A stretch of 64,000 nucleotides of DNA, taken from Arthrobacter zhaoxinii. GTDB taxonomy: Bacteria; Actinomycetota; Actinomycetes; Actinomycetales; Micrococcaceae. The stretch spans positions 124,001 to 188,000 of the forward strand of contig NZ_JANFLT010000001.1 in the NCBI RefSeq assembly GCF_024385505.1, in the 5' to 3' direction. The notes below the pieces were generated by a model, which saw only the letters and a program-made list of their open reading frames with translations, was not told the DNA's origin and searched no databases. The position numbers were made by a program, and so were the translations under genes. Positions 53,486 to 63,723 of this stretch are shown here, piece by piece; position 1 is the stretch's first letter; every line of letters begins with the position of its first letter.

Positions 53486-54339
53486 CGCAGCACCCTTACG
53501 TCTTCGGGCAAGGCCCCTATCCGCATCATCAGGCGGTAGCAAAGGACGGAGATGCCGATCCCGGCAACGAGGACAGTGGCACCGGCCGCCGAGTTGTACG
53601 CTGCGGCCGTTTCCGGCCGGGCTGCCAGCAGCAGCAGCACCGCCCAGGGCGCTCCCACGGCCAGCCTCGCCGCATTCACGGTCCAGGACTGCCGGGCCAG
53701 CAGTTCGCTGCGGGTTCGTGCGTTCTCGCGAAGGAACCCGGCCAGTGTGCCAAGGAGCCGGCCCAGATCGGTACCGCCCACCTGGCGAGTGATCCGCAGC
53801 GCCTCGATGATCCGGTCCGCGACCGGATCAGCGAGGTTGTCCTTGAGCCGGGTCAGCGAGTCCTCGAAGTTGCCCCCGGCCCGGTAGTCCGCGGCAAACG
53901 AACGGAAGTACCCCCGCAGCTCCTCCGGCCCGTTCCCCGCCAATTGGATGAGCGCTTCCGGAAGCGACAGGCCTGCCCGGATTGCCGAGCGCAGGTGGTC
54001 GACGACGTCGGGCCATAGTTCCGCCAGGGACGCCCTTCGGCGGCGGGCCTGGAAACGCACGAGCGCATAGGGCACTGCCGAACCAAACAGGCCGAAGCAG
54101 GCTGCGATGGGCAGGGAAAGTGTCAGGATGAACAGCAGGAGCATCACACAGCTGCCTGTGACCGCGCAGCTGACGAGGAGCCCCGGCGCCTTGACCCGTT
54201 CGATTCCTGCCTGCCGCAGAAGGTCGTCGAGGTACCCGGTGCGGCGCCGCCTGGACCGGGGGCGGGCGGGGGTACTCCAGCAGGACTGCCACAGCAGCAA
54301 CAGCCCCATGCCCAGGACCAACCCGACGGCGGCGCTCAT
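53482..54339 (-). CDS. tadB: Type II secretion F-family protein TadB
   Basis: Inner-membrane platform protein of 285 residues with a first segment (1-17), a hydrophobic pair (about 45-80), a T2SSF domain (about 105-225, including IRAGLSLPEALIQLAGNGPEE) and C-terminal segments (about 228-275). Together with TadC and the TadA ATPase it forms the machine that extrudes Flp-type pili. Start overlaps the tadA stop (ATGA at 54336-54339). Confidence 0.87.
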   Translation of the reverse strand: MSAAVGLVLGMGLLLLWQSCWSTPARPRSRRRRTGYLDDLLRQAGIERVKAPGLLVSCAVTGSCVMLLLFILTLSLPIAACFGLFGSAVPYALVRFQARRRRASLAELWPDVVDHLRSAIRAGLSLPEALIQLAGNGPEELRGYFRSFAADYRAGGNFEDSLTRLKDNLADPVADRIIEALRITRQVGGTDLGRLLGTLAGFLRENARTRSELLARQSWTVNAARLAVGAPWAVLLLLAARPETAAAYNSAAGATVLVAGIGISVLCYRLMMRIGALPEDVRVLR

Positions 54340-55562
54340 GCCGCGGCACCGAGCAGGGCGGCGATGTTGACACCGGCGGAGGCAAATTTATCGGCCGCCG
54401 GCATGGAGGAGGCCGTCACGGTCAGTTTCCCGTCCACCTGCCCGAACACGGGAGATGACTCAATGATCCCGCCCTCGACGCGCCGGCCCAGGGCCAGGAT
54501 CTCGCTGACCTGCCGGCGCCCGGTGCCGGTCCGGGCGCAGTGAACCACCAGATCGATGCAGGACGCCACGGTCGGAACCACGAAGGCACTGGAAATGTTT
54601 GCGCCCGCCAACAGCGGCAGCGTGCACAGTTTGGTTACCGCGTCCCGTGCACTGTTCGCGTGGATGGTGCACATCCCAGGCAGGCCTGCGTTCAGGGCGA
54701 TCAGCATGTCCAGGCTCTCGGCTTCCCGGACCTCCCCGACGATCAACCGGTCCGGCCGCATCCGCAGTGCTTCTTTCACCAGCCGGCGGAGGGGAATCTC
54801 GCCTTGACCCTCCAGGTTTGCCTGGCGGCATTGAAGCCCCACCACATCGCGCAGCGGCAGCTGCAGCTCAAAGATCTCCTCCACGGTCACCACGCGTTCC
54901 CGCGGACCGATGGATGCACCAAGGCAGTTGAGCATGGTGGTCTTTCCCGCCTGCGTTGCTCCCGAAACCAGGATGTTCAGCCCCGCAGCAACGGCGGCTC
55001 CGAGGAAGCGGGCAGCATCCGGGGTCAGGGTGCCCAGCTCAACCAGGTGGTCAAGACGGCGGGCACGGGCCACGAATTTGCGGATATTCACCGCCCAATG
55101 CCGTCTGGTCACATCCGGGATGGCCACGTGCAGGCGGGAACCATCCGGCAGGGCTGCGTCCACGAACGGCGAGGAAAGATCAAGGCGCCTGCCCGAAGAC
55201 TTCAGCATCCGTTCCACCAGCAGCCGAACCTGCTCCGGTGTCAGGGTCAGGGAAGTCAGTTCGGACCGGCCGTCCCGCGCAAGGTAGATCTCCGAGGGCG
55301 AGTTGATCCAGACTTCCTCCACCGTGGGGTCGTCCAGCAGCGGCTGGAGCACACCGAAGCCGGCAACGGCGTCGAACACCTGCCGGCGGACCATGTCCGG
55401 CCTGCCCAGCGGCGGGAGGCTGCCGAGCAGCGACCGTTCGTCGTAATCCGAAACCGCTGCGTCCACCAGCCGACGGACTTCGGCGAACTGCTCCTGCGGA
55501 TCGAGTCCGCGCACGCGGATGAGCTCCCGCACCTCGTCTTCGACGATCTGCACAGCATCCAT
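54336..55562 (-). CDS. tadA: Tad pilus assembly ATPase TadA/CpaF
   Basis: Type II/IV secretion ATPase of 408 residues powering pilus assembly. An N-terminal helical domain is followed by a RecA-like domain with Walker A GATQAGKTT (near 199-207, Ala-Thr-Gln where GxGSGKT is common), an Asp-box region VVTVEEIFELQL, Walker B-type RLIVGEVREAE and a His-box segment CTIHANSARDA. The ATG at 55562 has GGGGGA upstream; TTG 55577 and ATG 55568 are alternatives. First gene of tadA-tadB-tadC-pilin-tadE-tadE-tadG-like, all overlapping or closely spaced. No tadZ/ssd gene precedes it. Confidence 0.92.
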   Translation of the reverse strand: MDAVQIVEDEVRELIRVRGLDPQEQFAEVRRLVDAAVSDYDERSLLGSLPPLGRPDMVRRQVFDAVAGFGVLQPLLDDPTVEEVWINSPSEIYLARDGRSELTSLTLTPEQVRLLVERMLKSSGRRLDLSSPFVDAALPDGSRLHVAIPDVTRRHWAVNIRKFVARARRLDHLVELGTLTPDAARFLGAAVAAGLNILVSGATQAGKTTMLNCLGASIGPRERVVTVEEIFELQLPLRDVVGLQCRQANLEGQGEIPLRRLVKEALRMRPDRLIVGEVREAESLDMLIALNAGLPGMCTIHANSARDAVTKLCTLPLLAGANISSAFVVPTVASCIDLVVHCARTGTGRRQVSEILALGRRVEGGIIESSPVFGQVDGKLTVTASSMPAADKFASAGVNIAALLGAAA

Positions 55563-55708
55563 GGACATCCCCCGCAATCACCGGACGCAGTGCCCGGGAC
55601 GAGACTGGCTGGCCTAAGCGGCCACGGGCCACAGAGTAGGGGCAGGATGCTTCAGAAGCGAGAGTAGTTCCGGGCAGCTGTGGATAAGTCCGGCGGGCTG
55701 GACGGCGT

Positions 55709-55725
55709 TGGAACATTTCGTTCCA
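55709..55725. promoter_or_regulatory. Inverted repeat upstream of the tad operon
   Basis: TGGAAC-N5-GTTCCA is a perfect 6-base inverted repeat about 147 bases before tadA and 63 bases past the acyltransferase stop. It could be an operator for the tad operon; no regulator gene adjoins. Confidence 0.4.
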
Positions 55726-55787
55726 GCGAACGGTGTCCTGCAGTCCCAGGATGGAAGCGGAAGGCTCCTCCGCAGGCCGGCAGCAGC

Positions 55788-56903
55788 CTAACCACCAGCG
55801 CGGGCAGGTACCGGCGCGGCCACGCCGGACTGTTCCGCAGTTGCCTTCCCCCGCCCCTTGAGCCGCATGGCAGGCGCCTCTATCCAGGTGAAGCTTGCCC
55901 ACGCCAGCGGAACGATGCAGGCAAAGGCAAGCAGCAGATAGGCCGGCAGCTGGAGCTCCGGAAACCTGACTTCCACAAGGTTCTGCACCGGTACCCCGTA
56001 AATGTAGATGCCGTAGGACAGGTCCCGTTTCGTGCCTATCCCCCGCAGCGGGAGTACCGCACCCAGAACGAAGACGATCACCGTAAACGGCAGCGGCGCC
56101 AGCACAGCTGCGGTCCCGGTGAGGATGCAGACCAGCAGCAGGACGGCGGACGCGGCCAGCACCGGCAGGACCCGGATCCGCTGCGCGTGGACATACAACA
56201 GCGCCCCGCCGGTGAAGGCCGCCACGAGCGGAGGGGCCAGAGTCAGTTCGCTCGGCGGCACGAGGCCGATGTGTGCAGCCAAGGACGCCCCGGTGGCGCC
56301 AAGGAAGGCAATGACCAATAAAATCTTGCGTCGGGCGCGTATTGCCGCAATACCAAGTATGCCAATACCCAGATAACAGCAGGCCTCCCAGAAGAGGCTC
56401 CATAACGCGCCGTTCCAAATCTCCCCCTCGGCCAATGTGGTCCCGATTGTGGGCTGCGAAACGATGGGCGGGTAAAGGAGGAGATTGCGGGCCACGTAAC
56501 TCAGGGATTCGCCGAAGGTGAAGGACCCGGATGATCCCAGGACAACCGAAAGCGGAGCGAAAACAAAGGCCACCAAAAGGAGCGCAACCAGGAATCCAGG
56601 GTAGATGCGCAGGAAACGGGCCCGGAAGAAACGGGCAGCCGGTTGTCCGTTCAGTCTGCTTCGGGTAATCAGGTAGCCGGAAATACCAAAGAATCCGAGC
56701 ACTGACCAGGCGCCGAGGGTCCTCCCGCCCAGCTCGGGCTCCTCCCCGATCCCCCCGATGACCCAGGCATGGGACACCACCACGAGGCAGGCAAACATCA
56801 GGCGGATAGCGTTGAGGGAGTTGTTTTTCGGGTCGAACAGGTCGCCCAGGACAATACCCGATGGGCGTTGCCCCTTAAGCGGCGGTTGTAGATAACCGGA
56901 CAT
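55788..56903 (-). CDS. Acyltransferase family 3 membrane protein (OafA/YrhL)
   Basis: Membrane O-acyltransferase of 371 residues with about ten hydrophobic segments. The N-terminal LNAIRLMFACLVVVSHAWVIGG carries the catalytic-region histidine (near 44), followed by GFFGISGYLITRSRL (near 72-86). No SGNH domain, unlike the homologue at 45388-47574. Its target is probably a surface sugar, acetylated or acylated. G+C content in the middle (near 56341) is lower than in the neighbours, so acquisition is possible. Monocistronic, ending 225 bases before tadA. Confidence 0.87.
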   Translation of the reverse strand: MSGYLQPPLKGQRPSGIVLGDLFDPKNNSLNAIRLMFACLVVVSHAWVIGGIGEEPELGGRTLGAWSVLGFFGISGYLITRSRLNGQPAARFFRARFLRIYPGFLVALLLVAFVFAPLSVVLGSSGSFTFGESLSYVARNLLLYPPIVSQPTIGTTLAEGEIWNGALWSLFWEACCYLGIGILGIAAIRARRKILLVIAFLGATGASLAAHIGLVPPSELTLAPPLVAAFTGGALLYVHAQRIRVLPVLAASAVLLLVCILTGTAAVLAPLPFTVIVFVLGAVLPLRGIGTKRDLSYGIYIYGVPVQNLVEVRFPELQLPAYLLLAFACIVPLAWASFTWIEAPAMRLKGRGKATAEQSGVAAPVPARAGG

Positions 56904-57196
56904 TTAGGCATCTTTCGCTATGGCACCGAAATCCGGTGGAGCGCGGAGATAATTCCCGGCCGCTAATGAGCTGAATTACCTGCAGAACGTCCGCCAGCAT
57001 AATGCAGCCGGGGTAGCATTCGCTGCATATGACGGGCGCCGGAGGATCCGGGCGGGCCGGCATCCGGGCGCCGAGGCGGATAAATCCTGCACCTGCGTCT
57101 ATAAGGCGCGGCTACTTCCTACCGGAATTTGTGCAGCGGCCGATAGTGTCCAGAGACGCACCCATGCCCTACCTCGGGCAAACACCTGGAGAAACC

Positions 57197-59560
57197 GTGA
57201 ATAAAACAACGCTCACCCGCTGGCTTGGGAGTGCGGCCCTAACCGGTGCCCTGGTTTGCAGCATGTCACCTGCGCTAGCCGGGCCCCTGGACCCAACCGC
57301 ACCGTCCCCGTCCGCTTCCCCGGTACCCGCCACAGCGCCGACGACCACCCCGGAGACAACACCGGTACCGGCAAACACGGCGCCGGCTCCGGAACCTGCA
57401 CCGGCAACCGCGCCGGCAACAGACGGGGGCGGTGATACCGCACTCAAGGCTCCGCCCGCACCTGCAACCCCCGAACCTGCCCCGGCGGATGCAGACTCCG
57501 CCAAGGCAACAGCGAAAGAGGAAGCCGGCCTGCTGGGCGCCCACATGGGGCAGGGCCTGGAACGCCTGCTGACCACCGGCGATCCCCAGGTCCCCACCGC
57601 TGAGGACGAACAGAAGGAAGCAGAAGCCGAGATCGGCCTGGAAGCGCCGTTGCGCGTTCCCGACACCACTGCAGGCGAACCGCCCGCGGCCACGGCCACG
57701 GCCACTTCCTTTGAGGCTAAGCCGGCCTATGCAGCCTCCATGGCAGCTACCTGGATGCCTGCCGGCATCCAGGGCCTGGACGTAAGCAGCCATCAGGAAA
57801 ACGTTGACTGGGCTGCGGCATGGCGCCAGGGATCGCGCTTTGCCTATACCAAGGCAACCGAGGGCACCTATTACAAAAACCCGTACTACAAGCAGCAGTA
57901 CAACGGCGCCGCCAACGTCGGCATGGTCCGCGGCGCCTATCACTTCGCCATCCCCGCGGTTGGCTCCGGAGCAGAGGAAGCAAACTTCTTCGTGAACAAC
58001 GGCGGAGGCTGGTCCGCTGACGGGCGCACGCTCCCGCCACTTCTGGACATCGAGTACAACCCTTACCCCCAGCTGGGTAATACCTGCTACAACCTCAGTC
58101 CGACGCAGATGATCACGTGGATCAGGGACTTCTCCAATACCGTCAAGGCCCGCACCGGCCGCGTTCCGATGATCTACTCGACCACCGACTGGTGGCAGAC
58201 GTGTACCGGCAACACGAACGCGTTCGCCAACCATCCGTTGCACATCGCCTCGTACGCCAAGGCCCCCGGGGCTCTTCCGAACGGCTGGTCGGCGTACACG
58301 GTCTGGCAGTACTCGAGCACGGGTCCCTTCGTCGGTGATTCCAACGTGTTCAACGGCACCACAGCTGATCTGGCCCGTTTCGTCCGCAACGATTCGCCTG
58401 CCGGCAGCGGTTCGCCCGCTGCTTCAGCCATCAGCCGGGTAGCAGCAGCCAACCCGGTTTTGGGAAAGTCCACCAGTTCAGTGAACTGCGGGCTTAAGGA
58501 CGGCGGGTGTTACCAGAACTTCGACGGCGGAGCCGTGCTCTGGTCTCCCGCGACGGGGGCGCATCCCAGTCGCAACGGTTCGATCCGCAAGGCCTACCAG
58601 GCCAGCGGGTTCGAAAACGGAGTACTGGGCTATCCGCGCAGCCCCGAGGTCTGCGGCATCAAGAACAACGGCTGCTACCAGGATTTCCAGGGCGGATCCA
58701 TCCTCTGGTCCTCCGCCACCGGAGCCCAGGTCAGCCCGAACGGCCCCCTCCGGACCGCTTACCAGAAACAGGGCTTCGAAAACGGAGCCCTCGGCTATCC
58801 CACGGGCGGACAGGTCTGCGGCATCAAGGACAACGGCTGCTACCAGAACTTCTCCGGCGGAGCCATCCTCTGGTCCGCAGCGACCGGTGCCCAGGTCAGC
58901 GCCAACCGTGCGATCCGCACTGCCTACCAGGCCGCCGGTTTCGAAAACGGGGTACTGGGCTACCCGAGAGGCCCCGAGGTCTGCGGCATCAAGAACAACG
59001 GCTGCTATCAGGATTTCCAGGGCGGAGCCATCCTCTGGTCCTCCGCCACCGGAGCCCAGGTCAGCCCGAACGGCCCTATCCGGACCTCCTACCAGAAACA
59101 GGGCTTCGAAAACGGGGCCCTCGGCTATCCCACGGGCGGACAGGTCTGCGGCATCAGGGACAACGGCTGCTACCAGAACTTCTCCGGCGGAGCCATCCTC
59201 TGGTCCTCCGCCACCGGAGCCCAGCCCAGCCCGAACGGCCCTATCCGGACCTCTTACCAGAAACACGGCTTCGAGAACGGCGGCCTCGGCTACCCGACCG
59301 GCGGACAGGTCTGCGGCATCAAGGACAACGGCTGCTACCAGAACTACCAGGGCGGAGCCATCACCTGGTCGAAGTCCGTTGGAGCACATCCGACGGCAGG
59401 GGAAATCCGCAGGAAGTGGCAGTCCACCGGCTTTGAGAAGGGTGTCCTGGGCTACCCCACCGCAGATGAAAGCTGCAAGGCCGGCAAATGCACCCAGCCC
59501 TTCCAGGGCGGACGGATCGACTGGACCAAGGCCGGGGGCGCCGTCGTCACCCGGAAGTAA
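57197..59560 (+). CDS. Secreted GH25 lysozyme with C-terminal LGFP-type repeats
   Basis: Exported muramidase of 787 residues: signal peptide (1-31, cut near ALAGP), a long Ala/Pro/Thr-rich linker (about 32-185), a GH25 lysozyme domain (about 190-395) with GLDVSSHQ, the catalytic DIE in PLLDIEYN (near 283-287) and WQYSSTGPF, and seven LGFP-like repeats of about 55 residues (about 418-787). Each repeat has a LGYP/LGKS core and most have the cysteine pair CGIKxNGC. LGFP repeats bind the cell envelope in related bacteria. GTG start with GGAG upstream. Probably cleaves peptidoglycan during growth or autolysis. Confidence 0.92.
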   Translation: MNKTTLTRWLGSAALTGALVCSMSPALAGPLDPTAPSPSASPVPATAPTTTPETTPVPANTAPAPEPAPATAPATDGGGDTALKAPPAPATPEPAPADADSAKATAKEEAGLLGAHMGQGLERLLTTGDPQVPTAEDEQKEAEAEIGLEAPLRVPDTTAGEPPAATATATSFEAKPAYAASMAATWMPAGIQGLDVSSHQENVDWAAAWRQGSRFAYTKATEGTYYKNPYYKQQYNGAANVGMVRGAYHFAIPAVGSGAEEANFFVNNGGGWSADGRTLPPLLDIEYNPYPQLGNTCYNLSPTQMITWIRDFSNTVKARTGRVPMIYSTTDWWQTCTGNTNAFANHPLHIASYAKAPGALPNGWSAYTVWQYSSTGPFVGDSNVFNGTTADLARFVRNDSPAGSGSPAASAISRVAAANPVLGKSTSSVNCGLKDGGCYQNFDGGAVLWSPATGAHPSRNGSIRKAYQASGFENGVLGYPRSPEVCGIKNNGCYQDFQGGSILWSSATGAQVSPNGPLRTAYQKQGFENGALGYPTGGQVCGIKDNGCYQNFSGGAILWSAATGAQVSANRAIRTAYQAAGFENGVLGYPRGPEVCGIKNNGCYQDFQGGAILWSSATGAQVSPNGPIRTSYQKQGFENGALGYPTGGQVCGIRDNGCYQNFSGGAILWSSATGAQPSPNGPIRTSYQKHGFENGGLGYPTGGQVCGIKDNGCYQNYQGGAITWSKSVGAHPTAGEIRRKWQSTGFEKGVLGYPTADESCKAGKCTQPFQGGRIDWTKAGGAVVTRK
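58610..59269 (+). repeat. 330-base tandem duplication within the LGFP repeat region
   Basis: Units 2-3 (about 58610-58939) and units 4-5 (about 58940-59269) are near-identical in DNA, for example AGTACTGGGC at 58621 and GGTACTGGGC at 58951. Within each pair the two 55-residue units differ in a fixed way (PRxPEVCGIKNN..QDFQGG then PTGGQVCGIK/RDN..QNFSGG), so duplication happened as a two-unit block. Confidence 0.88.
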
Positions 59561-59605
59561 TTGTCCTGCCTGCTGCGGCTATGCGGCCGCAGCAGGCGGA
59601 ACGCC

Positions 59606-59640
59606 AAAGAGCCGGCCGGGAGATCCCGGCCGGCTCTTTT
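59606..59640. terminator. Bidirectional terminator between lysozyme gene and rmlA
   Basis: Perfect 14-base-pair stem AGAGCCGGCCGGGA/TCCCGGCCGGCTCT (59608-59621 with 59624-59637), flanked by A-run and T-run, serves the two convergent genes. Confidence 0.92.
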
Positions 59641-59670
59641 GTGCGCCGAATCCAGTTCCGGAGTGGAGCT

Positions 59671-61592
<1,922 letters not shown>

Positions 61593-61596
61593 CGCA

Positions 61597-63048
61597 GTGG
61601 CACCGGAATTCTCCAAACCGCTTTCGTCCCATCCCACCCCCATCCCCGGCGTTGTCCTGTATGACCTGCCCGTCCACGGCGACAACCGGGGCTGGTTCAA
61701 GGAAAACTGGCAGCGTGAAAAAATGCTCGCCCTGGGCCTGCCGGACTTCGGTCCCGTGCAGAACAACATCTCCTTCAATGAAAAAGCCGGAACAACGCGC
61801 GGTATCCATGCCGAGCCCTGGGACAAGTACATCTCCGTAGCCACGGGCCGCATCTTCGGCGCCTGGGTGGACCTGCGCGAAGGGCCGTCCTTCGGCGCGG
61901 TCTTCACCGCGGAACTGGATCCCAGCCAGGCCATCTTCATCCCCCGCGGCGTCGGCAACGCCTTCCAGACGCTGGAGGACAACACCGCCTATTCCTATCT
62001 GGTGAACGACCACTGGAGTGCCGGTGCGCAGGGCCAGTACACGTTCCTGAACCTGGCCGACGAGGCCTCGGGAATCGACTGGCCCATTCCGCTGGAGCAG
62101 GCCGAACTCTCCGACAAGGACCGGGCGCACCCGCGCCTGGCCGACGTCGTTCCCATGGCTCCGAAGAAGACCCTTGTCCTGGGTGCCGACGGACAGCTGG
62201 GCAAGGCGCTTCGAACCGCCTTCGCCGGCCGGGAACACGTCGAATTCGCCGCCCGCTCCGACTTTGACCTCACCGACCCGGCTGCCTACGCCGGGCGGAG
62301 CTGGAAGAACTATGCGGCGATCATCAACGCGGCCGCGTACACGGCCGTGGACGACGCCGAGTCCCCCGAAGGCCGGAAGGCCGCCTGGGCCATCAACGTG
62401 TCCGCAGTGACGCACCTGGCCCGCGTGGCCGCGGAAAACCGGATCACGCTGGTCCATGTCTCCTCCGACTACGTGTTCGACGGAACAGCCGCGGAGCATC
62501 CCGAGGACGAACCCTTCTCCCCGCTGGGCGTGTACGGGCAGACCAAGGCCGCCGGCGACGCCGTCGTGTCCGCGGTCCCCGCGCACTACATCGTCCGAAC
62601 CAGCTGGGTCATCGGCGAAGGAAAGAACTTCGTGCGCACCATGGCCTCCCTCGCTGAACGCGGCATCAGCCCCGCCGTCGTCAATGACCAGATAGGCCGG
62701 CTCACCTTCACCGAGGACCTGGCGGCCGGGATCATCCATCTGCTGTCATCCGGCGCCCCGTACGGCGTCTACAACCTGACGAACGACGGCGACCCCGCCT
62801 CGTGGGCCGACGTTGCCGGCCGCGTCTACGAACTGACCGGCCATGCAGCCGCGGCGGTCACCGGTGTCAGCACCGAAGAGTACTTCAAGGACAAGCAGGC
62901 TGCGCCCCGTCCGAAAAACAGCGTGCTTCCCTTGGACAAGATCAAGGCCTCCGGCTTCGCGCCCGCGGATGCCGCGGAACGGCTCAGCGCGTATCTGGGC
63001 GGCCCAGGGGCCGGCAACGCGGCCGCTGCACAGGATATGGGATACTGA
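61597..63048 (+). CDS. Bifunctional dTDP-4-dehydrorhamnose 3,5-epimerase / dTDP-4-dehydrorhamnose reductase (RmlC-RmlD fusion)
   Basis: A 483-residue fusion performing the last two steps of dTDP-L-rhamnose synthesis. The RmlC cupin occupies about 1-180, with the catalytic His in RGIHAEPWDKY (H71). RmlD follows from about 187 with a Rossmann motif LGADGQLGKAL, NAAAYTAVDDAE and YGQTK (Y313, K317). GTG start, four bases after rmlB. Such fusions recur in Micrococcales. It supplies rhamnose for cell-wall polysaccharide. Confidence 0.93.
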   Translation: MAPEFSKPLSSHPTPIPGVVLYDLPVHGDNRGWFKENWQREKMLALGLPDFGPVQNNISFNEKAGTTRGIHAEPWDKYISVATGRIFGAWVDLREGPSFGAVFTAELDPSQAIFIPRGVGNAFQTLEDNTAYSYLVNDHWSAGAQGQYTFLNLADEASGIDWPIPLEQAELSDKDRAHPRLADVVPMAPKKTLVLGADGQLGKALRTAFAGREHVEFAARSDFDLTDPAAYAGRSWKNYAAIINAAAYTAVDDAESPEGRKAAWAINVSAVTHLARVAAENRITLVHVSSDYVFDGTAAEHPEDEPFSPLGVYGQTKAAGDAVVSAVPAHYIVRTSWVIGEGKNFVRTMASLAERGISPAVVNDQIGRLTFTEDLAAGIIHLLSSGAPYGVYNLTNDGDPASWADVAGRVYELTGHAAAAVTGVSTEEYFKDKQAAPRPKNSVLPLDKIKASGFAPADAAERLSAYLGGPGAGNAAAAQDMGY

Positions 63049-63052
63049 GACC

Positions 63053-63718
63053 GTGAGCCGCACATGGATTGTTATTCCGATGTACAACGAAGCAACCGTT
63101 GTGGGCTCCGTGATCGAAGACCTCCGGAAGACGTTTCCGCACGTAGTCTGCGTGGACGACGGCAGCCGTGACGGGTCCCAGGCCGCGGCACGCGCAGCGG
63201 GGGCGATGGTAGTCCAGCATCCGATCAACCTCGGCCAGGGCGCCGCCCTGCAGACCGGGATCGAATACGCGCTGCAGGACCCCGCCATGACCAGCATCGT
63301 CACCTTCGACGCCGACGGCCAGCACCGGGTGGAAGACGCCCGGGCCATGGTTGCCCGGATCCAGTCCGGCGAAGCCGAAGTGGTCCTTGGTTCACGGTTC
63401 CTGGACGACCGGACCCAGATCTCGCTGCAGAAACGGATTGTCCTGAAGACGGCCGCGGTGCAGTCGCGGATGGCCACCGGAATGAACCTCACCGACGCGC
63501 ACAACGGCCTGCGGGCCATCAACCGCGATGTCGCCTCCAGGATCCATCTGACCCAGAACCGGATGGCCCACGCGTCCGAGCTGGTTAACCAGCTCGCGAC
63601 CATCCGGCCCCGCTGGGTGGAGCATCCGGTGGAGATCATCTATACGGACTACTCCAAGTCCAAGGGGCAGTCGCTGCTCAACTCCGTGAACATCCTGGCC
63701 GAACTCTTTTTTAGGTGA
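63053..63718 (+). CDS. Family 2 glycosyltransferase (DPM1-like)
   Basis: Soluble GT-A glycosyltransferase of 221 residues with WIVIPMYNEATVVG at the N-terminus, VCVDDGSRDGS (near 35-45) and the metal motif FDADGQH (near 83-89). No C-terminal membrane helices, as in dolichol/polyprenol-phosphate sugar transferases. It probably loads a sugar onto a lipid carrier or acts in polysaccharide assembly. GTG start four bases after rmlCD; a DUF2304 gene follows directly, a common partner of this GT2 type. Confidence 0.9.
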   Translation: MSRTWIVIPMYNEATVVGSVIEDLRKTFPHVVCVDDGSRDGSQAAARAAGAMVVQHPINLGQGAALQTGIEYALQDPAMTSIVTFDADGQHRVEDARAMVARIQSGEAEVVLGSRFLDDRTQISLQKRIVLKTAAVQSRMATGMNLTDAHNGLRAINRDVASRIHLTQNRMAHASELVNQLATIRPRWVEHPVEIIYTDYSKSKGQSLLNSVNILAELFFR

Positions 63719-63723
63719 CCTAA

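Noticed and set aside
58450-59540. Regular repeats that could suggest a CRISPR array
   Set aside because: They are coding repeats of 165/330 bases in frame within the lysozyme gene, with no short conserved repeat-spacer pattern. No cas gene is present.
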